Shown here in pieces: positions 8,969 through 16,306 of a stretch of DNA of 64,000 bases (positions are counted from its first letter, which is position 1; each line of letters starts with the position of its first letter). The notes beneath the pieces are model-generated. The model saw only the letters and a program-made list of their open reading frames with translations. It had not been told where the DNA came from and did no database searches. Both the position numbers and the translations under genes were made by a program. This DNA comes from S015-6 sp964479535 (GTDB lineage: Bacteria > Desulfobacterota > DSWW01), in assembly GCA_964479535.1 (NCBI GenBank), contig CAYZMM010000019.1, positions 1 to 64,000 on the forward strand, read 5' to 3'.

Positions 8969-10348
8969 TCACCTTCTTCCAGGGTGAGGGATCTCGAGAC
9001 GAATCATTTTCCTCCTGAGCGTGTTCTTGTCGATACCGAGCTGGCGGGCCGTGGCCACGATCCTGCCCCGATTCTGCACCAGGGCCTCTTGGATGGCCTG
9101 CCGCTCCGTCTCTCGAAGGGTCACAGGCGGCGCCGCGTCCTCCCCCCCCTTCCGCTGCGGGGCCAGGGTGTCCGGCAAATGCTCGGACCGAATCGACTCC
9201 GCTGCGGGGCACAGGACAAAGGCCACTTCCACCGCGTTCTCCAGTTCCCGCACGTTGCCGGGCCAGGAATGGTGAATCAGCATCGCCATGGCCCCGTCGG
9301 AAACGCCCTGCACCGTCTTCGCCTTGATCCGCTGCAGCCTTGCGAGGAAGTGTTCGACGAGAAGCGGTATGTCCTCCTTTCGCTCTCTCAGCGGAGGGAT
9401 GCTGAGCCGCATCACATGGACCCGGTAGAAGAGATCTTCGCGAAACCGGCCCTCTCTCACCTCGCTGCGCAGATCCTTGTTGGTGGCTGCGACGAGCCGG
9501 GCGTCGGTCTTCTCCGGCTGGACCGAGCCGAGAGGTTCGAAGCTCTTTTCCTGGAGGACACGCAGCAGCTTGGCTTGCGTTGCCGGGCTGATGTCCCCGA
9601 TCTCATCCAGAAACAGGGTCCCGCCCCCCGCCTGGGCAAACCTGCCCGGCTTGTCCCGCTTCGCGTCGGTGAAGGCTCCCGCCTTGTAGCCGAACAGTTC
9701 GCTCTCCAGCAACGCGTCCGGCAGGGCGGCGCAGTTGACAGCCACGAAGGGCCCTTCGCTCTCAGGACTGAGCCGGTGAATCGCCCTGGCGACGAGTTCC
9801 TTGCCCGTGCCGCTCTCCCCTTCGATCAGTACGGTACTCCCGCTCTCGGCCACCTGCGGAAGGAGGGCGAAGATCCGGTGCATCCCCTCGCTCTGGCTGA
9901 CCATATCCTCGAAGCTGTAGTCCCTGTACAGGGCCTTGCGCAGCTCTTCGACCGTTGAGAGGTCTCGAAAGGTCTCCACGCCGCCGATCGGACGCCCGTC
10001 TTCGTCCCTCAGGATCGCGGTGCTGACCCGTATCGGTATCTTCTTGCCGTCGGCCCGAACGATGTAGACCGGCTCGTTGATGATCGGCTCGTCGGACCGG
10101 AGGGTTCTGCGCAGCACGCAGTCGGTTTCGCACACATTGGCCCGGAAGACCTCGCAGCAGGGCCTTCCCACCGCCTCTTCCCGCGGAATTCCGGTGATCT
10201 CCTCGGCCGCCCGGTTGAAGGAGGTGACCCTCCATTGAAGATCGGTGGTGAACACGCCGTCGGCGATGCTTTCGAGGATGATGTCGGTGGAGGTCCGACC
10301 CAATGGCCCTGCCAAGGGCTCCGGATCAGGCCGCACGCTTCTCGCCAC
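8969..10348 (-). CDS. PAS-domain sigma-54-dependent transcriptional activator (activator 1)
   Basis: This 459-residue regulator has an N-terminal PAS domain (about residues 20-130), an AAA+ sigma-54 interaction domain and a C-terminal Fis-type helix-turn-helix (RIVATARQLGIDKNTLRRKM). Walker A is GESGTGKE (178-185) and Walker B GTLFLDE (244-250). The sigma-54 contact loop reads GAFTDA (225-230) instead of GAFTGA. The PAS domain carries four cysteines at 64, 65, 73 and 77, in the same pattern as activator 2, which suggests redox or metal-cluster sensing. It follows the Gly-tailed NifX gene by 22 bases (same operon) and precedes the sigma-54 promoter at 8812-8827, its likely target. Confidence 0.93.
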   Translation of the reverse strand: MARSVRPDPEPLAGPLGRTSTDIILESIADGVFTTDLQWRVTSFNRAAEEITGIPREEAVGRPCCEVFRANVCETDCVLRRTLRSDEPIINEPVYIVRADGKKIPIRVSTAILRDEDGRPIGGVETFRDLSTVEELRKALYRDYSFEDMVSQSEGMHRIFALLPQVAESGSTVLIEGESGTGKELVARAIHRLSPESEGPFVAVNCAALPDALLESELFGYKAGAFTDAKRDKPGRFAQAGGGTLFLDEIGDISPATQAKLLRVLQEKSFEPLGSVQPEKTDARLVAATNKDLRSEVREGRFREDLFYRVHVMRLSIPPLRERKEDIPLLVEHFLARLQRIKAKTVQGVSDGAMAMLIHHSWPGNVRELENAVEVAFVLCPAAESIRSEHLPDTLAPQRKGGEDAAPPVTLRETERQAIQEALVQNRGRIVATARQLGIDKNTLRRKMIRLEIPHPGRR

Positions 10349-10370
10349 GTCAAAGATCCTCTTCCCGGCC

Positions 10371-11081
10371 TCAGCCTTTTTCGAGCTTGTTCAGCCGCTC
10401 GAGCACTTCATCCAGCTTCCGGGTCATCTTCTGCACCGCCTGCCTGAGGGTTGAAACCTCGTCCCCTCCGCCAGAGGGATCCGTCTTCCCTTGGGAGGCC
10501 TTCTGGGAGGGACCGCCTCCGGTCCTCATCCCCATTCCTCCCCCTCCGCCTCCACCGCCACCTCTTCCACCCCCTCCTCCCACACCTCGGCCGCAACCCA
10601 TGCCTCGGCCTCCACCACCACCCATGCCTCGGCCTCCACCTCCCATACCTCGGCCGCTGCCGCCCCCCATTCCCTGCCCCATTCCCGGGCCCGACCCGCC
10701 TGCGGACGGCCCGGCCCCCCCCATGCCCGCATGGCTCTGCACATTCGGGGCGTCGCTCGCCGTCAACCCTTCCCTCTTGTACAGGTCCAGGGCCTCCTGC
10801 ACGGTGCCGGTCAAGCCCGTAAAGACCTGGATCCCCGCTGCGGTCAGGGTCTCGTGGGCGTTCGGCCCGCAATTTCCCGTGAGGACCACGGTGGCTCCTT
10901 TCTCCGCGATGGTCCTCGCTGTCTGGATTCCTGCCCCACCTCCCCTGGTCTTGTTCTCGTTCTCGATCGCCTCGTAGGCCATCGTGTCCGGGTCCACAAT
11001 GAGCAGGTACTCGCATCGTCCCAGCCTCGGATCCATCGGGTCGGCAAGACCTGGACCGGTGGAGGAAACGGCTATCTTCAT
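10371..11081 (-). CDS. NifX-like (DINMC) protein with Gly/Met-rich linker and coiled-coil tail
   Basis: Residues 1-115 form a DINMC domain (MKIAVSSTG, PRLGRCEYLLIV, VVLTGNCGPNAHETLTAAGIQVF). A low-complexity run of GMGGG/GRG repeats follows (about residues 120-190), then a coiled coil (LRQAVQKMTRKLDEVLERLNKLEKG). The tail has the same design as DUF5320 (Gly-rich plus C-terminal coil), so the protein looks like a NifX-DUF5320-type fusion. It is the first gene of a minus-strand operon with activator 1 and has a sigma-54 promoter 78 bases upstream plus a perfect palindromic activator site. It probably binds a metal-sulfur cluster; this is inferred from family only. Confidence 0.87.
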   Translation of the reverse strand: MKIAVSSTGPGLADPMDPRLGRCEYLLIVDPDTMAYEAIENENKTRGGGAGIQTARTIAEKGATVVLTGNCGPNAHETLTAAGIQVFTGLTGTVQEALDLYKREGLTASDAPNVQSHAGMGGAGPSAGGSGPGMGQGMGGGSGRGMGGGGRGMGGGGGRGMGCGRGVGGGGGRGGGGGGGGGMGMRTGGGPSQKASQGKTDPSGGGDEVSTLRQAVQKMTRKLDEVLERLNKLEKG

Positions 11082-11158
11082 GGCTTCTCCTTTCCAGATT
11101 CGTGCATTGCAGGTGGTCGTGTCTTCGTTCGCAGGAATTCACAGTCGAACAGGTACAG

Positions 11159-11174
11159 AGCAAGAAGTGTGCCG
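11159..11174 (-). promoter_or_regulatory. sigma-54 (-24/-12) promoter for NifX-activator 1 operon
   Basis: The minus strand reads CGGCACACTTCTTGCT: GG and GC are exactly 10 bases apart, with CAC after -24 and TT before -12, a close match to TGGCACG-N4-TTGCW. Transcription should start near 11148, about 67 bases before the NifX ATG at 11081. The palindrome at 11294-11310 lies about 120 bases upstream, a normal distance for an enhancer-type activator site. Confidence 0.7.
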
Positions 11175-11293
11175 TTGACTGTGTCCAGCGGGCAATCCTT
11201 GATCCATGCCCGCAAGACCGCAATTTCACGATCCCTTTGGGCACATTGCCAGGCGGGCACGGGTGCGCTTGCACTTTCGGGATCCAGGAGGTC

Positions 11294-11310
11294 GGTTGCA
11301 TGATGCAACC
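11294..11310. promoter_or_regulatory. perfect palindrome, probable activator binding site (UAS)
   Basis: GGTTGCATGATGCAACC has 8-bp perfect arms around a single G. It fits the pattern GTTGCA-N3-TGCAAC seen again at 14222-14238, 15681-15697 and 15712-15728, each time near a sigma-54 activator gene or a sigma-54 promoter. It sits in the 471-base gap between the minus-strand NifX operon and the plus-strand cytochrome gene. The rest of that gap shows no convincing gene. Confidence 0.65.
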
Positions 11311-11347
11311 AACCGGTCCGGCACGACCGGCCGTAAAGGCGCGGCCT

Positions 11348-11384
11348 GCTTGCAATCCGGACGGAGACAGGACATCATGCAAGC
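11348..11384. promoter_or_regulatory. inverted TTGCA half-sites upstream of the octaheme cytochrome gene
   Basis: GCTTGCA (11348-11354) and TGCAAGC (11378-11384) are perfect inverted 7-mers with a 23-base spacer, about 170-200 bases before the cytochrome start. The half-site core TTGCA matches the palindromes listed for the sigma-54 activators. I could not find a convincing -24/-12 element between here and 11553, so any role in driving the cytochrome gene is uncertain. Confidence 0.35.
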
Positions 11385-11552
11385 CATCCTCGAGGCACGA
11401 ATACCCCGGGAAGTATTCACGAAAAACCCGACGCCCTGCCCTGTCGGCTCGAGAAGGGCGCCGCAACAGAGACAGCCCCTCTCCGCCCGCCATCCCGCGC
11501 AGGCGGGAACCTCCGGCACCAGGCGCTGAGGGCGTTCCAGAGGAGAGGAAGG

Positions 11553-13058
11553 ATGCCCAGCCGAATCACCCAGCTTCTTGCAGTCGCTTGCCTTTGCACC
11601 CTTCAGGCCCCGGCCATGGAGGCTTCAGCAGAAGACGCCGCCCCCCTGAGCGAAGCAACGGAGGAGTGTCTCTCCTGCCACAGCCTCTTCAGCCCGGGGG
11701 TTACGCACGACTGGCGGCGAAGCCGGCATTCCTCGACCACGGTGGAGACGGCGCTGAAGCGGCCGGGCAAGGAGCGTCGCGTTTCCGTCACGTCCGTCGA
11801 GGAGGTCCGGGGCATCGCCGGATACGTGGCCGTGGGTTGCGCGGAATGCCACACCGCCCGCCCGGATGCGCACGAGGACACGTTCCTTCACAACGGCTAC
11901 CGTGTCCACGTGGTGGTCACACCCGCCGACTGCGCCCAGTGCCATCCGGTCGAAACCAGCCAGTACACGACGAAGAACAAGATGGCGCATGCCCACGGAA
12001 ACCTGCGCAAGAACCCTCTGTATCACTCCCTCGTGGAGACGGTCATCGGACGCAGGGAGGTGTCGGGCGGAACACTGAAGCGCCTCGCTTCGACCGGGGC
12101 CACACAAATGGACACCTGTTACGGGTGTCACGGCACGCATGTGAAGATGCTGGGGCTGAAAGAGATCGAAACCGAGATGGACGTGATGAAGGTGCCCGTG
12201 CTCGAGGGCTGGCCCAACGTGGGCGTGGGTCGGATCAACCCGGACGGTTCCCTCGGCGCGTGCACCGCCTGCCATCCACGCCACGCCTTCTCGCTCAAGG
12301 CGGCCCGCCAGCCGTACGTTTGCAGCCAGTGCCATTTGAAGCCGGACGTGCCCGCATGGGACGTGTACAAGGAGAGCAAGCACGGAAACCTGTTCAACTC
12401 CCTGAAGGAGTACTGGGATTTCGACGCAGTACCCTGGCGTGTGGGCCGCGACTTCCATGCCCCCACCTGCGCAACCTGCCACGCCAGTCTCGTGGTCGAC
12501 CCGGAAGGCGCCCTCATCGCCGAGAGAACCCACGGCTACAGCGAGCGCCTGTGGACGAGGATCTTCGGTTTGATCTACAGCCACCCCCAGCCGATCGATC
12601 CGGATACGCACAAGATCCGCAACGATGAGGGCCAAGCCCTGCCCACGTCCTTCAACGGGAAGCCGGCCGGGCGTTTCCTGATCAACGAAGCGGTCCAGCG
12701 TGAGCGGAAGAAGACGATGCAGGCCGTCTGTCACGGGTGTCACAGCACGATGTGGGTGGAAGGGCATTTTCAGAAGATGGACGGGACCATTGCGGAGGTG
12801 GACGCGCAGGTCCGGGCGGCCACACAGATCATGGAGCAGGCCTGGCGAAAAGGGCTCGCTTCCGGAAACAACCCTTTTGACGAGCCCCTCGAGATCATCT
12901 GGACCGAGCAGTGGCTCTTCTTCGCCAATTCGATCCGCTACGCCTCGGCCATGGCCGGTGCTCCGGACTACGCGTCTTTTCACAACGGGTGGTGGGACAT
13001 GCAGAAAGCGATCCAGGACCTTCGAGAGGCGGTCCACATGAAGAACACCGGGCCTTGA
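11553..13058 (+). CDS. octaheme c-type cytochrome, hydroxylamine oxidoreductase (HAO) family
   Basis: The 501-residue secreted protein has a signal peptide (residues 1-26) and eight CXXCH heme motifs, at residues 39, 96, 127, 189, 237, 257, 306 and 393. Heme count, spacing and the long helical C-terminus after the last heme match HAO-type multiheme enzymes, which work on hydroxylamine, nitrite or related nitrogen compounds in the periplasm. The C-terminal segment that holds the P460 cross-linking tyrosine in oxidative HAOs reads YASFHNGWWDMQKAI here; whether the tyrosine is kept needs an alignment. In anaerobes such proteins often act reductively. It is followed 63 bases later by a UbiA prenyltransferase gene. 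AGGAGAGGAAGG precedes the ATG. Confidence 0.88.
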   Translation: MPSRITQLLAVACLCTLQAPAMEASAEDAAPLSEATEECLSCHSLFSPGVTHDWRRSRHSSTTVETALKRPGKERRVSVTSVEEVRGIAGYVAVGCAECHTARPDAHEDTFLHNGYRVHVVVTPADCAQCHPVETSQYTTKNKMAHAHGNLRKNPLYHSLVETVIGRREVSGGTLKRLASTGATQMDTCYGCHGTHVKMLGLKEIETEMDVMKVPVLEGWPNVGVGRINPDGSLGACTACHPRHAFSLKAARQPYVCSQCHLKPDVPAWDVYKESKHGNLFNSLKEYWDFDAVPWRVGRDFHAPTCATCHASLVVDPEGALIAERTHGYSERLWTRIFGLIYSHPQPIDPDTHKIRNDEGQALPTSFNGKPAGRFLINEAVQRERKKTMQAVCHGCHSTMWVEGHFQKMDGTIAEVDAQVRAATQIMEQAWRKGLASGNNPFDEPLEIIWTEQWLFFANSIRYASAMAGAPDYASFHNGWWDMQKAIQDLREAVHMKNTGP

Positions 13059-13121
13059 TTCTCGGGCGGCGGTTCCCCTGGCGGCACGCGGGGCTCCCCG
13101 AAGCGAAGGAGGCGACCAAGC

Positions 13122-14171
13122 ATGATCGGGAACTGGGTGGACGTGATCCGCACCTGCAATCTCGCCCCTGAAAGGAAGATGGACCCTGTCAGCAAGTGGC
13201 TGATCGTCACGAGATCCTGCGTGTTCTCCATGACGTTCCTGTCCGCTCTCCTGGGCGGTGTGCTGGCGGCCCTGGACGGGTCCTTCTACTTCGGCCGATG
13301 GCTCATCGTCCTCCTGGGCCTGATCCTGGCACACGGTGCGAACAACATGGTCAACGACCTCTTCGATGTACAGGAGGGGGTGGACACCGGCGACTACCCG
13401 AGGGCCGCCTACGCGCCTCATCCGCTTCTCGGCGGGCTGGTGAGCCGGGGGGGTCTCATCGCCGCCATCCTCGCGTGCAACCTCATCGATCTCGTCATCG
13501 CCCTCTACCTCACGCGCCTTTCCGGATGGCCCGTCATGGCCTTTGCAGTGGGCGGACTCCTGACGAGCGTGTTCTACGTGGCGCCTCCCCTGAAGCTGAA
13601 GCACAGAGGCCTGGGCGAGCTGGCGATCTTTCTCATCTGGGGTCCCCTCATGATCGCCGGGACCTACTACGTCCTGGCGGAGAGCGTTCCCCCACGCATA
13701 TGGATCGCCTCGGTTCCGTACGGCCTGGCCGTAACGGTGGCCCTCATGGGCAAACACCTGGACAAGGCGGACAAGGACGAGGCGAAGGGCGTGCACACCC
13801 TGCCGGTGGCACTGGGCAGGGCGCGGGCCCTGAAGGCGACCCAGCTGATGATCTGGGCCTTCTACCTGGTGATCGTGGGACTCACGGCCGCCGGGGCCTT
13901 CCCGTGGCCGGCGCTTATCGCCCTCCTTTCTCTCCCCCGGGCCACACGCTTTCTCGTGACGCTCGGTCAACCCATGCCCGCAACCCCTCAGGAAGCCTTC
14001 GATCGTGCCGAAGATGCGATCCCCCGGGACCTGAAGGCTCGCTTCGACCCCACCCTCCCCGCGGATTCGTATCCCCTGTGGCCCCTCTGGTATGTGGTCT
14101 GGGCCGTCTGGTGGGTTCGACAGGCGGGTGCGTGGCTCGTGGCGGGCCTGCTCCTCGCTGCTCTCGTGTAG
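13122..14171 (+). CDS. UbiA family prenyltransferase (MenA-like)
   Basis: A 349-residue polytopic membrane protein with about eight hydrophobic helices and the two Asp-rich UbiA motifs: NDLFDVQEGVD (near residues 78-88), the prenyl-diphosphate/Mg site, and GKHLDKADKDEAKG after the sixth helix. UbiA enzymes attach isoprenoid chains to aromatic or quinoid acceptors in the membrane. It resembles 1,4-dihydroxy-2-naphthoate prenyltransferases more than ubiquinone enzymes, but the acceptor cannot be assigned. Its place 63 bases behind the octaheme cytochrome suggests co-transcription. A clear terminator follows. Confidence 0.85.
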   Translation: MIGNWVDVIRTCNLAPERKMDPVSKWLIVTRSCVFSMTFLSALLGGVLAALDGSFYFGRWLIVLLGLILAHGANNMVNDLFDVQEGVDTGDYPRAAYAPHPLLGGLVSRGGLIAAILACNLIDLVIALYLTRLSGWPVMAFAVGGLLTSVFYVAPPLKLKHRGLGELAIFLIWGPLMIAGTYYVLAESVPPRIWIASVPYGLAVTVALMGKHLDKADKDEAKGVHTLPVALGRARALKATQLMIWAFYLVIVGLTAAGAFPWPALIALLSLPRATRFLVTLGQPMPATPQEAFDRAEDAIPRDLKARFDPTLPADSYPLWPLWYVVWAVWWVRQAGAWLVAGLLLAALV

Positions 14172-14172
14172 G

Positions 14173-14195
14173 AAAAGGGGTCAGACCCCTTTTTT
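14173..14195 (+). terminator. rho-independent terminator after UbiA gene
   Basis: AAAAGGGGTC and GACCCCTTTT pair around a single A and run into six Ts. It starts directly after the UbiA stop and separates the cytochrome-UbiA unit from the activator 2 gene. The GGGTCAGACCCC core also occurs at 8739-8750 without a T-run, so it may derive from a dispersed palindrome. Confidence 0.8.
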
Positions 14196-14221
14196 CTTTG
14201 CGTGCAACGGCTGCACCCTTG

Positions 14222-14238
14222 GCTTGCATTTTGCAACC
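14222..14238. promoter_or_regulatory. TTGCA-N3-TGCAA palindrome upstream of activator 2 gene
   Basis: GCTTGCATTTTGCAACC matches the palindrome at 11294-11310 in both TTGCA half-sites and in spacing. It lies 36 bases before the activator 2 start codon, close enough to cover its promoter, which would fit autoregulation. This is the only notable element in the 100-base gap apart from the terminator. Confidence 0.6.
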
Positions 14239-14273
14239 AAATGTGTGAATCATAAAATGGAGAGGGGAAATGG

Positions 14274-15671
14274 ATGGCACAGAAGAGGACATCGGCAGCC
14301 CGAAGCAAGAAGAATTCCCGCCCGGAGACGGCGTCCCGGGATGGATTCGTGGGGACCATACTCGACAGCGTTGCGGACGGTGTTTTCACGGTTGACCGGG
14401 ATTTCCGCATCACGAGCTTCAACCGCGCCGCAGAGCGCATCCTTGGAATCTCCCGGGACCAGGCGGTCGGCCAGTCGTGCTGCGAGATCTTTCGGGCGGA
14501 TATCTGCCACCAGGACTGCGCACTGAGGCACACACTCGACACAGGAAGGGAAATCATCGACAAGCCCGTGTCCGTCCTGAACAGCCGCTCGAGACGGGTT
14601 CCCATCAGCGTCTCCACGGCCGTCCTGAAGGATGACAAGCGAGAAATCATCGGCGGGGTGGAGACCTTCCGCGACCTTTCGGCCATCGAGCTGCTGAAGA
14701 AGAAGATCCAGAAACAGTATTCCTATGAAGACATCATCAGCAAGAATCATCGGATCCAGGCGATCTTCAACCTGCTGCCGGACATCGCCGAGTCGGAGTC
14801 GACGATCCTGATCGAGGGGCCCAGCGGAAGCGGCAAGGAGCTCTTTGCCAGGGCGATCCACAATCTGAGCAACCGAAAGGACCGCCCCTATGTGGTGGTG
14901 AACTGCGGGGCCCTGCCGGACACGCTGCTCGAGAGCGAGCTCTTCGGCTATGTAAAAGGGGCCTTCACGGACGCGAAGCGGGACAAACCGGGCCGCTTCG
15001 CACTTGCCGAGCGGGGCACCCTGTTTCTGGACGAGGTCGGCGACCTGAGCTTCGCCATGCAGGTGAAACTCCTGCGCGTCCTGCAGGAGAGGGAATACGA
15101 GCCCCTGGGCGCCACCCAGACGGTCAGGGCAAACGTGAGAATCCTGGCCGCCACCCACCACGACCTGCTCGAGCTGGTACGGAAAGGGGGGTTCCGGGAA
15201 GATCTCTACTATCGACTGAATGTGGTCAAGATCATCCTTCCCCCACTGCGGGAGCGGAGAGAAGACATTCCTCTGCTCATCGACCACTTCCTGGAGCAGT
15301 TCAACGTAAGGATGGGCAAGAGCATCGCCGGCGTTACCCCAGAGGTGTTGCGCTGCCTGATGGAGTACCCCTTTGCAGGAAACGTTCGGGAACTGGAGAA
15401 TGCCATCGAGCACGCATGCGTGCTCTGCCGGGGCCGCCACATCGAGATCGAGCACCTTCCCCCGGAGATCCGGGAGACCGTGGAGGCCTCGGCCGATGAA
15501 GGGTCCCCCACCACCGGAACCCTGCCCGTCCTCAGAAGCACGGAGATCCAGCTGATCCGAAAGACATTGAGCAAGCACGACGGGAACCGCCTCGAGGCGG
15601 CCAGGGAACTGGGGCTCCACAAGACCACGCTCTGGCGCAAGATGAAGCGCTACGGCATCACCTACCCGTGA
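14274..15671 (+). CDS. PAS-domain sigma-54-dependent transcriptional activator (activator 2)
   Basis: The 465-residue regulator is a paralogue of activator 1: PAS domain (about 25-135), AAA+ domain with Walker A GPSGSGKE (182-189), GAFTDA in the sigma-54 contact loop (229-234), and C-terminal HTH (NRLEAARELGLHKTTLWRKM). Its PAS cysteines at 69, 70, 78 and 82 keep the CC-x7-C-x3-C spacing of activator 1. GGAGAGGGG precedes the ATG. Two palindromic sites and a sigma-54 promoter lie directly downstream, before the cluster-protein operon it probably switches on. The nearest characterised parallel is the dedicated sigma-54 activator of the Desulfovibrio orp operons. Confidence 0.93.
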   Translation: MAQKRTSAARSKKNSRPETASRDGFVGTILDSVADGVFTVDRDFRITSFNRAAERILGISRDQAVGQSCCEIFRADICHQDCALRHTLDTGREIIDKPVSVLNSRSRRVPISVSTAVLKDDKREIIGGVETFRDLSAIELLKKKIQKQYSYEDIISKNHRIQAIFNLLPDIAESESTILIEGPSGSGKELFARAIHNLSNRKDRPYVVVNCGALPDTLLESELFGYVKGAFTDAKRDKPGRFALAERGTLFLDEVGDLSFAMQVKLLRVLQEREYEPLGATQTVRANVRILAATHHDLLELVRKGGFREDLYYRLNVVKIILPPLRERREDIPLLIDHFLEQFNVRMGKSIAGVTPEVLRCLMEYPFAGNVRELENAIEHACVLCRGRHIEIEHLPPEIRETVEASADEGSPTTGTLPVLRSTEIQLIRKTLSKHDGNRLEAARELGLHKTTLWRKMKRYGITYP

Positions 15672-15680
15672 GGGGCGGCC

Positions 15681-15728
15681 CGTTGCATACTGCAGCCCAT
15701 CGAGCCGCCCCTGTTGCGGTCTGCAACC
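15681..15728. promoter_or_regulatory. two tandem activator palindromes (UAS pair)
   Basis: CGTTGCATACTGCAGCC (15681-15697) and TGTTGCGGTCTGCAACC (15712-15728) both follow the pattern GTTGC-N5-GCA-A/G-C. Their centres are 31 bases apart, close to three helical turns, so two activator dimers would bind on one face of the DNA. They lie about 100-145 bases upstream of the sigma-54 promoter at 15825-15840, the usual layout for enhancer-binding proteins. Confidence 0.65.
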
Positions 15729-15824
15729 GGCCCCCTCGCCGTATGCGGGGGATGCGGCGCAGCTCGAATCGGATTTTCCGCGGCTTTACGCCCTTTTTCC
15801 CACCCAAGGCACGCAGGGCAGGGG

Positions 15825-15840
15825 TGGCATGGACCTTGCT
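15825..15840 (+). promoter_or_regulatory. sigma-54 (-24/-12) promoter for NifX-Mrp-NifU operon
   Basis: TGGCATGGACCTTGCT has GG and GC exactly 10 bases apart and differs from TGGCACG-N4-TTGCW at only one or two positions. Transcription should start near 15852, 20 bases before the first gene of the operon. Together with the two upstream palindromes and the activator gene just before them, this is the clearest sigma-54 promoter in the window. Confidence 0.8.
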
Positions 15841-15871
15841 GTTTCCCTGCCGGACGGGGGTACCGCGCATC

Positions 15872-16306
15872 ATGAAGCCGGTCGGCATCGTCAGGATGGA
15901 GAACCGTGTTGCGTACCGGCTGGACTGCGCCGACACGATCGTGGTGGCCAGGAAGGATCACAAAGGTCGGCTCCAGCTGGAGGAAGCGGCCCTGTCCGAG
16001 AGGGACGCCATACGGCGGGTTCAACAGATCGCCGACCTCGGGATCGAGACGCTGATCTGTGGTGCAGTGAGCGTTTTCGTCTTTCGGATGTTTCAGCATC
16101 ACGGAATTCATGTAATCGGAGGCGTCATCGGCGATGCACAGGATGTTCTCGATCGGTACCTCAACGGCAACCTGCGTGCAGGGGCGATCCTGCACAGACC
16201 GGCGATGAGGGGTGGCGGCGGGTTCTGCTCGACCGGTCGTACATGCACGCGAAGGCGGATGCGAAACCGAGGTGCACGAAAAGGGGAACGAAATGGAAAA
16301 GGATAG
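15872..16306 (+). CDS. NifX-like (DINMC) protein, first gene of sigma-54 operon
   Basis: The 144-residue protein has a DINMC fold: IVRMENRVAYRLDCADTIVV, then LICGAVSVFVFRMFQHHGIHVIGGVIGDAQDVLDRYL. A basic tail with cysteines follows (FCSTGRTCTRRRM). The ATG at 15872 lies 20 bases after the predicted sigma-54 start site; an open frame upstream of it contains the promoter and is not coding. Its stop overlaps the Mrp gene start by 14 bases, implying coupled translation. It probably binds a metal-sulfur centre; the VFRM/HH region, not the classical NifX Cys, would have to supply ligands. Confidence 0.78.
   Translation: MKPVGIVRMENRVAYRLDCADTIVVARKDHKGRLQLEEAALSERDAIRRVQQIADLGIETLICGAVSVFVFRMFQHHGIHVIGGVIGDAQDVLDRYLNGNLRAGAILHRPAMRGGGGFCSTGRTCTRRRMRNRGARKGERNGKG

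Noticed and set aside
10525..10700. Repetitive CCACC/CCTCGG stretch as a possible minisatellite or CRISPR
   Set aside because: It is the coding DNA of a Gly/Met-rich protein linker; there are no spacers or regular repeat units.
11078..11308. 76-residue open frame upstream of the Gly-tailed NifX gene
   Set aside because: It covers the sigma-54 promoter and the palindrome and has no protein-like features.
11385..11552. Sigma-54 promoter for the octaheme cytochrome gene
   Set aside because: GG-N10-GC pairs occur, but none has the flanking consensus; not convincing.
11625..13970. 781-residue minus-strand open frame over the cytochrome and UbiA genes
   Set aside because: Artefact of high GC; the plus strand has eight heme motifs and UbiA motifs.
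14224..14258. TTTGCA-N17-TAAAAT as a sigma-70 promoter of activator 2
   Set aside because: The start would fall inside the ribosome-binding site, too close to the ATG.
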